A DNA stretch of 64,000 nt from UBA1723 sp045642085 (GTDB taxonomy: Bacteria; Bacteroidota; Bacteroidia; Bacteroidales; Paludibacteraceae). Below, piece by piece: positions 55,560-63,036 of the stretch (its first letter is position 1; each line of letters begins with the position of its first letter). The position numbers were made by a program, and so were the translations under genes. Under the pieces are notes generated by a model. The model searched no databases, had not been told where the DNA came from, and saw nothing but the letters and a program-made list of their open reading frames with translations. Location of the stretch: NCBI GenBank assembly GCA_045642085.1, contig JAZUIF010000052.1, forward strand, positions 1 to 64,000. Reading direction: 5' to 3'.

Positions 55560-57059
55560 TTAGTCAAGCAGACTTAAAATAAACTTTGTAAAATCACGAA
55601 TATCTTCTTCAATACTTGCCTTTTCCAAAGAATGCATATATTCCGATCTCCTTTCAACTGGCACAACAATCCATGAGTATCCAGAAGAACAAAGCAGCAT
55701 ATTCATTAAAAATCTTGCAGTTCTGCCATTGCCATCCATATATGGATGAATATAAACAAAGAAGAAATGAGCTAAAACAGCTTTGACAAAGTCATCATCT
55801 TCATTTTCGATCAATTCACATAAAGCATGTATTGATGAATTGACAGCATTTACAGGAAGGGGAGTATGTTTAGAACCTCGTATGTACACCTGCATAGTTC
55901 TATATCCTATCAAGTCAGTAGGAGATATAATACCTGCTTGAACACAAGGTTCAAACAACTCATAGTGCCAATCATTGATTTCTGACTCAAGCGCTATCTT
56001 GGTTCCTCCCAAACTTAAAGATACAGACTTCTGAAGACGCTGAAAAGCTTGAAAATATCCTCTTGCTGCTAAAGCGTTTCTGCGATCCGCATCCTCATTG
56101 TCGGGATTCCATGCTCCGCTTTTTACACGTTCAATTAAAGATTCAGTTACACGGTATCCTTCTATAGACAATGAATGATAAGCATCTTTGACATAATTAG
56201 ATTCCATTGATTTCAGGATGGCATTCATGTCCTTGATTTTGTTGTGGGAAAGATTCAGGTTCATTGAAACAATCTGTTTTCTCATCTTCTCCCATAACAG
56301 TTTTATACGAGTCTCGTAGGGAGACTGGGAGGCAGTAACCTTTACCACGTCATCAAAGGGGTCTTCAACTCTTATATCATACCCTAGGCGTTGCATGAAC
56401 TTCAATATTTCCTCTGCCAAACTATCTCGTCCTATATTTTTCAATGCACCTATGATTCTACCTGCTTTACTGGAAATCCCATTATTTGAAGCAATCCTGA
56501 CTATCTGAGCTGAATTCTCCAATGATGCTAGACTTGCTCTAGCATTGACAGGATCAGATCTGAAATAATTAGGAGAAGTAAATAGCAAGGCTTCAGCTAT
56601 ACTATATAGCCTGATACCATATATTGGATCAAAAGTCACATCAGAAGCAGCAGGAGAAGATATTTCCAATAAGGAATGTCCATGTTTAAGTTCAACCATA
56701 TTGTTTGTAGCCTTAGGAGAGCGAATAACAATATGTGTTGGCACTACCATGTTTCCACTATGGAGCGTAAGAGATTCTTCTGCCGTCAAACTCCAATCGT
56801 CTCCATATCTATTATTACAATATTCTACAATAAAATTCCAATAATTGGCATACCAGACTGAGGTAGATCCGACATCTTCAGGGGATGATGAAATATACCA
56901 TCCTTTAATTACAGGCTCCAACCATCCGTTTTCAACCAACCTTTGAAGATGAGTCCTTCCTAAAGTAGAAGATCCTTTCACAACTCCAGTATTATTCTCT
57001 TCCTGATACTTTCTCAATTCAGAAAGCGAAGAAGCTAGTCTTTCGTTAGTTGTTGCCAT
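55560..57059 (-). CDS. Fic-family protein with N-terminal winged helix
   Basis: A 499-residue protein. The first 60 residues (GSSTLGRTHLQRLVENGWLE, IKGWYISSSPED) form a winged-helix-like DNA-binding domain. The Fic core carries the active-site HPYMDGNGRTAR starting at His438, and the inhibitory helix HSLSIEG (class II, S/TxxxEG) lies about 155 residues before it. Fic enzymes transfer AMP to protein hydroxyls. The upstream inhibitory glutamate keeps them low in activity. The gene is preceded by duplicated 37-bp repeats (57060-57195), suggesting autoregulation through the N-terminal domain. Confidence 0.85.
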   Translation of the reverse strand: MATTNERLASSLSELRKYQEENNTGVVKGSSTLGRTHLQRLVENGWLEPVIKGWYISSSPEDVGSTSVWYANYWNFIVEYCNNRYGDDWSLTAEESLTLHSGNMVVPTHIVIRSPKATNNMVELKHGHSLLEISSPAASDVTFDPIYGIRLYSIAEALLFTSPNYFRSDPVNARASLASLENSAQIVRIASNNGISSKAGRIIGALKNIGRDSLAEEILKFMQRLGYDIRVEDPFDDVVKVTASQSPYETRIKLLWEKMRKQIVSMNLNLSHNKIKDMNAILKSMESNYVKDAYHSLSIEGYRVTESLIERVKSGAWNPDNEDADRRNALAARGYFQAFQRLQKSVSLSLGGTKIALESEINDWHYELFEPCVQAGIISPTDLIGYRTMQVYIRGSKHTPLPVNAVNSSIHALCELIENEDDDFVKAVLAHFFFVYIHPYMDGNGRTARFLMNMLLCSSGYSWIVVPVERRSEYMHSLEKASIEEDIRDFTKFILSLLD

Positions 57060-57195
57060 TTATTAGTTTATTTTGATGTGTATTTATTAGTTTATTATGC
57101 AAATATAACTATATATTGCAAAATTAGCTCGTATATTTTGTGTAAATCTAAGGCTGTTTTATTAGTTTATTTTGATGTGTGTTTATTAGTTTATT
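57060..57195 (-). promoter_or_regulatory. duplicated 37-bp operator-like repeats at the Fic promoter
   Basis: Segments 57060-57096 and 57159-57195 match at 36 of 37 bases, 99 bp apart start to start. Each holds two direct TTTATTAGTTTATT-type half-sites 23 bp apart, four in all. The first copy touches the start codon. Between the copies lie two minus-strand TAnnTTTG boxes (57100-57107 and 57119-57126). This is a classic arrangement for cooperative repression. Confidence 0.7.
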
Positions 57196-57273
57196 CTAAA
57201 AAGTGTTTCCTCTATTTTTCCGCTTATACTCATTTTAGTCCTTTTATCAGGTAGATTAATAGCCTAAAACAAA

Positions 57274-57300
57274 TAGAGACGGAGAATCACCCCGTCTCTA
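57274..57300 (-). terminator. intrinsic terminator of the PBP1A gene
   Basis: TAGAGACGG (57274-57282) and CCGTCTCTA (57292-57300), 9-nt loop. On the minus strand it is followed by TTTGTTTT. Confidence 0.8.
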
Positions 57301-57325
57301 CATTATTAATTGTATTGATTGCCAA

Positions 57326-59755
57326 TTATTCAAAGATTCCTTCGACGGCGTTCTCCTCTACTTTCTGCTCGCCTTCGTTCTGGTTCTTACAGTTGTAAGA
57401 CTCCTTCACATTGAAATTAGTCTTTCTGTCGTAGTGAAGATTAGGGTCATCGAATACTTTGTTCATGTAGACACCCCAGATAGGAAGCGCTGTAGATGAA
57501 CCCTGTCCGTTACGCAAGTTGTCGAAGTGGATATCACGGTCCTCACCACCTACCCATACACCAGTGATTAGGTCAGGAATGAATGCCATAAACCAACCGT
57601 CTGAGTTGTTCTGAGTTGTTCCTGTCTTACCTGCCATCTCAGTCTCCCAACCGATTCTATAAGCGTGCTTTGGCTGACCTGGCTCCCATGGAATTGTGAA
57701 GTTGAATGATGCTGCAGACGAACGGATTCTCAAACCAGTACCTCCGTCGATCACACCTCTCATCAATGAGATCATCTTCTCTGATGTCTCGTCGCTGAAG
57801 ATCTCCTTCATACGTGGGCTGAATGTCGCCAATAGGTTTCCGTTATTGTCGAAGATGCTCTCCACGTAGACTGGTTCAATCTGAATACCATGGTTGGCAA
57901 ATGCTGTGTATGCGCCACACATCTCGGCGATTGTCAAGTCGCAAACTCCAAGACATAGAGAGTAAACTGGCTCGATCTCCTGGTTCTTGATACCGAATGA
58001 GTGAAGAAGTTTAACGAATCCCTCTGGGTGATACTGCATCATGATTCTTGCTGATGTCCAGTTGTTGGAAGTCTGCAAACCACGTTTCAAAGTGATCATC
58101 TGACCGATCTCCTTCTTGCCAGACTCACCGTAAGGCACATTCTTAGGTTGCCAGATTGTGTAGTCTTCCTCTCTAGCACCAGTCTGAACCTTCACTGATG
58201 GCTGAGTGTTAGCCACCTCGTCGCAAGGATTCATACCGTTCTCCATAGCATAAGCGTAAAGGAATGGCTTGATTGTTGATCCTACCTGTCGACGACCGAC
58301 TGTACACATATCATATTGGAAGTAGCGGAAGTCCGGACCTCCCACGTAAGCCTTGACATGACCATTCTTTGGATCGATACTCATCATACCACTGCGAAGG
58401 TGGCTCTTGTTGTAGATTAGAGAGTCCATAGGAGAAAGCACTGTGTCTTTAGAACCTTTCTCCCAGTCGAACACTTGCATCTGGACAGGAGTGTTGAATG
58501 CCTTTTTGATTTCAGCCGCTGATGCTCCAGCAGCCTTCATACGCTGGTATCTATCAGTTAGACGCATTGCCTTCTGAAGCATTGAGTCTCTCTGAGCTTG
58601 AGTTGTCTTTGTTGAATATGGTGCAGTCTTGCGTCCTTTCTTCTCTTTGAAGAACAACTGCTGGATATGTCCACCTAAAGTCTCTCTGATAGCGTCCTCT
58701 GCATATTTCTGCATACGAGAATCGATAGTAGTGTGGATCTTCAAACCATCAGTGTAAAGGTTGTAGGGAGTTCCGTCTGGCTTATTGTTCTTGTTGCACC
58801 ATCCGTAAAGAGGATCTGTAGCCCAAGCCAACGAATCCTCGTAGTATTTCTGACGAGCCCACTTTGGATACTTACTCTTGTCTGGTTTGTCCGCAGTCAT
58901 CACTTTTCTTAGATGCTCACGGAAATATGGAGCAAGACCCTCTTTGTGGTCTACCTTGTTGAAATGCAAAGTGATAGGGAGTTTCGACAATGAGTCTCTC
59001 TCTGCTGCAGAAAGGAAACCAGCTTTCTCCATCTGGCTGAAAACGACGTTGCGTCGGCCTAGACACATATCGTAACGCTTCTCACGGTGAGGGTTGTAAA
59101 GAGCGGGGTTCTTTAGCATACCCACAAGCAACGCTGCCTCCTCCTGTTTTAGTTTGTCTGGAGTAGTAGAGAAGTAGACCTGTGCGGCAGAACGGATACC
59201 AACTGCATTGTTAAGGAAGTCAAACTTGTTAAGGTACATAGTCATGATCTCTTCCTTAGTGTAGTATTTCTCAAGTTTTGCGGCAATCACCCATTCTGTA
59301 GGCTTCTGCATAGCACGTTCAAGTTTATCCTGAGCCACTTCAGTGTAGAGCAATTTTGCAAGCTGCTGAGTGATAGTCGAACCACCACCTGAGTTTTTCT
59401 GCTGAAGGATCACTGATTTGAAGATAGCACGGAATAGAGATCTGAAGTCGATACCTGAATGCTCTTTGAAACGGATATCCTCAGTGGCTATCAAAGCGTT
59501 GACAAGATTAGGAGAGATGTCCTCGTAGGCTGTGTAGACACGGTTTTCGCTCGATTGGAAGTAACGTCCGAGCACTGCGCCATCGCATGAGAAAATCTCT
59601 GTTGCGAATTTATTCTTAGGACTCTGAAGTTCTTCTACTGGGGGAAGGTGGCCGAATGAACCATTTTTGATTCCTACAAACATGGCGACGACAGCACCTA
59701 TAACTATCAAAAAGATTGCCCAGAAGGCAATGGATATTTTACCGCTTATACTCAT
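57326..59755 (-). CDS. mrcA: class A penicillin-binding protein (PBP1A)
   Basis: An 809-residue bifunctional peptidoglycan synthase: one N-terminal membrane helix (about residues 9-29), a GT51 glycosyltransferase domain with catalytic Glu92 in ATEDIRFKEHSGID and SGGGSTITQQLAKL, and a C-terminal transpeptidase domain with Ser493-x-x-Lys496 in GSTIKPF, the SxN motif in TSNNW, and KTGTTQNNSDGWF. It polymerises and crosslinks cell-wall glycan in the periplasm. The length is normal for PBP1A. It is transcribed leftward on its own, with lrgAB upstream and a repeat-rich promoter region. Confidence 0.93.
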   Translation of the reverse strand: MSISGKISIAFWAIFLIVIGAVVAMFVGIKNGSFGHLPPVEELQSPKNKFATEIFSCDGAVLGRYFQSSENRVYTAYEDISPNLVNALIATEDIRFKEHSGIDFRSLFRAIFKSVILQQKNSGGGSTITQQLAKLLYTEVAQDKLERAMQKPTEWVIAAKLEKYYTKEEIMTMYLNKFDFLNNAVGIRSAAQVYFSTTPDKLKQEEAALLVGMLKNPALYNPHREKRYDMCLGRRNVVFSQMEKAGFLSAAERDSLSKLPITLHFNKVDHKEGLAPYFREHLRKVMTADKPDKSKYPKWARQKYYEDSLAWATDPLYGWCNKNNKPDGTPYNLYTDGLKIHTTIDSRMQKYAEDAIRETLGGHIQQLFFKEKKGRKTAPYSTKTTQAQRDSMLQKAMRLTDRYQRMKAAGASAAEIKKAFNTPVQMQVFDWEKGSKDTVLSPMDSLIYNKSHLRSGMMSIDPKNGHVKAYVGGPDFRYFQYDMCTVGRRQVGSTIKPFLYAYAMENGMNPCDEVANTQPSVKVQTGAREEDYTIWQPKNVPYGESGKKEIGQMITLKRGLQTSNNWTSARIMMQYHPEGFVKLLHSFGIKNQEIEPVYSLCLGVCDLTIAEMCGAYTAFANHGIQIEPVYVESIFDNNGNLLATFSPRMKEIFSDETSEKMISLMRGVIDGGTGLRIRSSAASFNFTIPWEPGQPKHAYRIGWETEMAGKTGTTQNNSDGWFMAFIPDLITGVWVGGEDRDIHFDNLRNGQGSSTALPIWGVYMNKVFDDPNLHYDRKTNFNVKESYNCKNQNEGEQKVEENAVEGIFE

Positions 59756-59905
59756 TTTATTCTATTCTCTTGAGAAAAAGTCTTCGTTTCCTACAAAACT
59801 ACTACTTTTTTCTCTTTTTATGAAGGTTTTTCTTGATTTTCTGCAAAATGAGGATTGTTAAGAGTTAATGTTAGATTTTGGGCAACTCGTATATGATTAC
59901 CTAAA

Positions 59906-59959
59906 TTAATTGCATCAAATTGTATTAATTGCATCATTTGTCGTCAAAATGATGCAATT
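59906..59959. promoter_or_regulatory. three-copy AATTGCATCA operator-like repeats
   Basis: TTAATTGCATCA occurs twice in direct orientation (59906 and 59925) and once inverted, AAATGATGCAATT (59947-59959). The last two form a 13-bp stem around 7 nt. They lie between lrgB and PBP1A, both leftward, so they could be an operator or end structure. A CAAAACTA (minus-strand TAnnTTTG) at 59794-59801 lies 39 nt from the PBP1A start. Confidence 0.55.
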
Positions 59960-59998
59960 CTTGTTGGTGCTGGTGGAGGAACAGCATATTATTAAAAA

Positions 59999-60688
59999 CT
60001 ACATTATCCAACTCAAAATCGTTGGCGCGATAATGGCAGTCAGGATGCCGTTGAGCGACAAGCCAAGTCCGGCGTAGGCTCCGTAGCGTGAACTGATTTC
60101 CATGACTCTTGAAGTGCCGACAGCGTGTGATGCTGTACCCATGCTGAGGCTTTCCCCGATAGGAGTCTTTGCTTTAGAAAGATTGAATATGCTCAAACCG
60201 AATACGCCTCCGAAGATTCCTGTTATCACCACTGCGGATACGGTAAGGGCTGGGATTCCTCCGGTCATGTCGGCTACCTGCATAGCGATAGGAGTCGTCA
60301 CTGATTTAGGTGCGAGTGAAAGCACCACCTCGTCTGTCGCTCCAAGCCATTTCGCTATATAGACGACGCTGAACAAGCCGACCAGACAGCCGACAATCTG
60401 TGATATGAGAATCGGCACAATCTGCTTCTTGATATTATCTAACTGCTGGTAGAGTGGCACACCCATCGCCACCACGCATGGCGATAGCCAGATCTCAATA
60501 GCTGTTGAGGCCTCTTTGTATTTGCTATAGTCTATGCCTGTGATTTTCAAAAAGATAATTATTGCTGCAATACTGACAAGGATGGGGTTGAGCAATAATA
60601 TATTTGTACGCTTTTGAAGGTGTTTCGACACTGCGTAGATGCCAAACGTCAGTGCAATAAGAACGTATTTATTTTCTAGAATCTCCAT
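59999..60688 (-). CDS. lrgB: LrgB family membrane protein
   Basis: I use ATG 60688 (MEILENKYVLIALTFG), which overlaps the lrgA end by 20 bases; five codons more are possible. The 229-residue protein has six or so membrane helices and the LrgB signature EIWLSPCVVAMGVPLY and VVLSLAPKSVTTPIAMQVAD, then GTASHAVGTSRVMEI near the end. LrgA/LrgB (CidA/CidB) proteins are holin-like and affect murein hydrolase activity, and in some bacteria or plants transport small acids. The lrgA gene lies directly upstream. Confidence 0.88.
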   Translation of the reverse strand: MEILENKYVLIALTFGIYAVSKHLQKRTNILLLNPILVSIAAIIIFLKITGIDYSKYKEASTAIEIWLSPCVVAMGVPLYQQLDNIKKQIVPILISQIVGCLVGLFSVVYIAKWLGATDEVVLSLAPKSVTTPIAMQVADMTGGIPALTVSAVVITGIFGGVFGLSIFNLSKAKTPIGESLSMGTASHAVGTSRVMEISSRYGAYAGLGLSLNGILTAIIAPTILSWIM

Positions 60689-61022
60689 TGCGTTTTCTGA
60701 CAAGTTTATAAGTCCAGACGGTTACGACCATCACTAATATTGTGCTGACAATGATTGAGACAGTGATTGGAATCCATTGGTTTTTAATTAGTTCGTAGTA
60801 TAGAATCAACGATACTCCTGGTGCGATGAAAAAGAAGGTCAGATTGCCAGTGAGCACGCTGCTTGCCGACTTTACCCAACGTAGTTTGATTACACCAAGC
60901 TCAAGTAGTAAAGTGAGAGTCAGCATTCCAATGATTGATGATGGAATAGGTATTCCAGTAAGCCAAACCACCAATTCTCCGAATGCCAACATTGCGAAGA
61001 TGATGAAAAGTTGCAGTGCCAT
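60669..61022 (-). CDS. lrgA: LrgA/CidA family holin-like protein
   Basis: A 117-residue protein with four membrane helices: LQLFIIFAMLAFGELVVWL, SIIGMLTLTLLLEL, LTFFFIAPGVSLILYY and VSIIVSTILVMVVTV, plus the LTGIPIPSSIIGM motif of the LrgA family. It partners LrgB, encoded next with overlapping ends. It starts 17 bases after the barrel protein gene (61040-61969), so all three may share a transcript. Confidence 0.87.
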   Translation of the reverse strand: MALQLFIIFAMLAFGELVVWLTGIPIPSSIIGMLTLTLLLELGVIKLRWVKSASSVLTGNLTFFFIAPGVSLILYYELIKNQWIPITVSIIVSTILVMVVTVWTYKLVRKRNGDSRK

Positions 61023-61039
61023 TGCTTAAATATCCTCCT

Positions 61040-61969
61040 TTAGAATTCTGCTGTGACGCTCGCTGCGTATTGTGGCTTAAATGAGTCTGAATCAAATGCG
61101 TCGTCGTACATTCTTAAACCGAATCCGAATCGCATGATCTTGTTCTTTTTACCTCTGTATGATAGTCCGGCACGTGGCTGGAACACCCATTTACGATTTA
61201 CATCGTAAGATATATACGGACCTGCAGATAACTCTAAAAATGGGCTGATTGGTGTGGGTGCCGACACAACAAAATCAATCATTGGCGAGAACGCTAGCAT
61301 CTCAATTGCTTCAACATCAAATAGTAAGCCTGCATAAGCTGTATGGTTGATACGATAGCCTACACCACCGTATAATACGAATCCCCAAGAGTCGAATCCA
61401 ATTTTATTATCTCTGTCGCTGTAGTCACACCATGCGATTGATGCTCCGACATTGCCTCTCAAACCGAATGTGCCCGGACCATATTTGCTTTTAGCGATAG
61501 CGGTGTCTGCCATGTTACGCTCTTTTATAGATGGCTTCTTGGGCTTCTCTTCTTTCTTTGGATCTTCCTTTGCAGCTGGTGTTTTTGCTACTTGTGTCTT
61601 TGCAGATGGAGTAGAAGGTTCTTTTGCTTTCTCTTCGCGTGCTTTTTTGTCACGCTTTGGCTTTTCATTGTCGGCTTTGTCGTTGACTTTTGCCTCTGCC
61701 TTTTTTGAGTCGGCTTTGCTTGTCTTGTCGGCATCTACATTTTTAGATGAGCTTTTCTTTGAATCTGTCTCCTTTTTTGCATCAGCCTCCTGTTTCTGTG
61801 CCTCCATTTTTGCTCGTTCAGCGGATCTTGCCTCTGCTTTTGCTCTTGCAGCGGCACGTGCTTTCTCTATCTGAGCTTTGCGAACTTGCTGTAGGGAATC
61901 AGACGGAGTCTGTGCAAACCCAGATAATGAGATAAGTAGTGAGGTTATGAATAAAATCAGTCTGTACAT
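61040..61969 (-). CDS. outer-membrane barrel-like protein with charged linker
   Basis: A 309-residue protein: signal peptide (LILFITSLLISLSGFAQ), then about 130 residues of low-complexity Lys/Ala/Glu sequence (ARAAARAKAEARSAERAK, then DSKKSSSK and KEDPKKEEKPKKP) that should be a helical or extended periplasmic spacer, then a C-terminal domain of about 150 residues with strands rich in Gly and aromatics and ending AASVTAEF, typical of an outer-membrane barrel with a terminal Phe. The spacer could span to peptidoglycan. Family not recognised. Confidence 0.75.
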   Translation of the reverse strand: MYRLILFITSLLISLSGFAQTPSDSLQQVRKAQIEKARAAARAKAEARSAERAKMEAQKQEADAKKETDSKKSSSKNVDADKTSKADSKKAEAKVNDKADNEKPKRDKKAREEKAKEPSTPSAKTQVAKTPAAKEDPKKEEKPKKPSIKERNMADTAIAKSKYGPGTFGLRGNVGASIAWCDYSDRDNKIGFDSWGFVLYGGVGYRINHTAYAGLLFDVEAIEMLAFSPMIDFVVSAPTPISPFLELSAGPYISYDVNRKWVFQPRAGLSYRGKKNKIMRFGFGLRMYDDAFDSDSFKPQYAASVTAEF

Positions 61970-62005
61970 AGCTTTTATAATTTATTCGACATCACATGAT
62001 TAATT

Positions 62006-62024
62006 GACGTCACATTGTGACGTC
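62006..62024. repeat. perfect palindrome GACGTCACA-T-TGTGACGTC
   Basis: Nine base pairs around one base, between the nitrilase gene and the barrel gene (both leftward). A partial copy, GACATCACAT, precedes it at 61988. It could be an operator for the barrel-lrgAB unit, whose start is 37 bases away, or an end hairpin. No T run follows. Confidence 0.6.
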
Positions 62025-62038
62025 GAACGTCTTCGGTT

Positions 62039-62914
62039 TTAATCTCTGAATCTGCGTGTCAAGTCGCCAAATTCTTCGATTCTTCTATCTCTTAGGAAAG
62101 GCCAGATACGGCGAACGTTCTCGCTTCTCTCCATATCGATGTCGACGATGATGCTCTCCTCTTTGTCTGTTGGTCCTTCGTAAAGGAGCTCTCCTTGTGG
62201 ACCAGCCACGAAACTGCTGCCCCAAAACTGGATTCCGCCTGTCTCACCTGATGGATCAGCCTCATAGCCTACACGGTTGACTGTCACCACAGGTAGTCCG
62301 TTGGCAACGGCATGTCCGCGCTGCACTGTCATCCAAGCTCCACGCTGACGTGCTTTCTCGTCGTCGGTGTCGGTGCTCTCCCAACCGATAGCAGTAGGGT
62401 AGATGAGCATGTCGGCTCCGGCAAGAGCCATAAGTCTTGCTCCTTCTGGATACCACTGATCCCAGCAAACCATAAGTCCAAGTTTGCCAAGGGAAGTCTG
62501 GATTGGGTGGAACCCCAAGTCGCCAGGAGTGAAATAGAATTTTTCGTAGTATGCGGGATCGTCTGGAATATGCATCTTGCGATACTTGCCAGCGACAGTT
62601 CCGTCTTTTTCAAGCACAACAGCAGTGTTGTGGTAAAGTCCTGTGGCACGTTTCTCGAAAAGTGAGATCACGATCACCACGCCAAGACGCTTAGCTACAG
62701 CAGAGAAATGGTCGGTAGATTTGCCAGGGATAGACTCAGCCAAATCAAAATTGTCAACGTCCTCCACCTGACAGAAATATAGAGAGTTATGAAGTTCCGA
62801 CAACACGATTAGTTGTGCACCCTTCTTAGCCAACTCCTCAATTTTAGAAGTTAGTTTTGCAATATTCTGCTCTATGTTTGCCGTATGGCTTTCCTGAATA
62901 ATTCCGACCTTCAT
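62039..62914 (-). CDS. aguB: N-carbamoylputrescine amidase (nitrilase family)
   Basis: A 291-residue carbon-nitrogen hydrolase with the Glu-Lys-Cys triad: Glu40 in VLSELHNSLYF, Lys113 in KYRKMHIPDDP, and Cys150 in LMVCWDQWYPEG. HIPDDPAYYEKFYFTPGD and QRGAWMTVQRGHAVANGL match the N-carbamoylputrescine amidohydrolase branch, which makes putrescine from agmatine-derived N-carbamoylputrescine. The usual partner, agmatine deiminase, is not within the window. The disrupted J-domain fragment and a DUF4143 gene now lie upstream. Confidence 0.87.
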   Translation of the reverse strand: MKVGIIQESHTANIEQNIAKLTSKIEELAKKGAQLIVLSELHNSLYFCQVEDVDNFDLAESIPGKSTDHFSAVAKRLGVVIVISLFEKRATGLYHNTAVVLEKDGTVAGKYRKMHIPDDPAYYEKFYFTPGDLGFHPIQTSLGKLGLMVCWDQWYPEGARLMALAGADMLIYPTAIGWESTDTDDEKARQRGAWMTVQRGHAVANGLPVVTVNRVGYEADPSGETGGIQFWGSSFVAGPQGELLYEGPTDKEESIIVDIDMERSENVRRIWPFLRDRRIEEFGDLTRRFRD

Positions 62915-62937
62915 ATTATTGTTGTGTATATTTTTTG

Positions 62938-62945
62938 CAAAGTTA
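62938..62945 (-). promoter_or_regulatory. Bacteroides -7 box
   Basis: TAACTTTG on the minus strand matches TAnnTTTG, 23 nt before the nitrilase ATG. The -33 box is not clear. Confidence 0.45.
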
Positions 62946-62971
62946 TGAAATTTGATGGAATAATGAGAAGT

Positions 62972-63028
62972 TTATCCTCTAATCTTGTCATACGCTTCGT
63001 TGATCTTCGCCATCATCTTCTCACATTC
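62972..63028 (-). pseudogene. 3' remnant of a J-domain protein gene
   Basis: An 18-codon frame ending in TAA, bounded upstream by an in-frame TAG, encodes ECEKMMAKINEAYDKIRG. This is the typical last helix of a DnaJ-type domain at the C-terminus of TerB/DjlA-like proteins (xKxxxINEAYExI). It is too short to be a gene. It begins 8 bases after the stop of the DUF4143 gene, so the rest of the J-domain gene was probably lost or displaced when that gene arrived. Confidence 0.6.
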
Positions 63029-63036
63029 CTATTGGT

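Noticed and set aside
61452..61874. 140-codon plus-strand frame
   Set aside because: Shadow of the Lys/Ala/Glu-rich linker of the barrel protein, whose signal peptide and C-terminal strands are clear.
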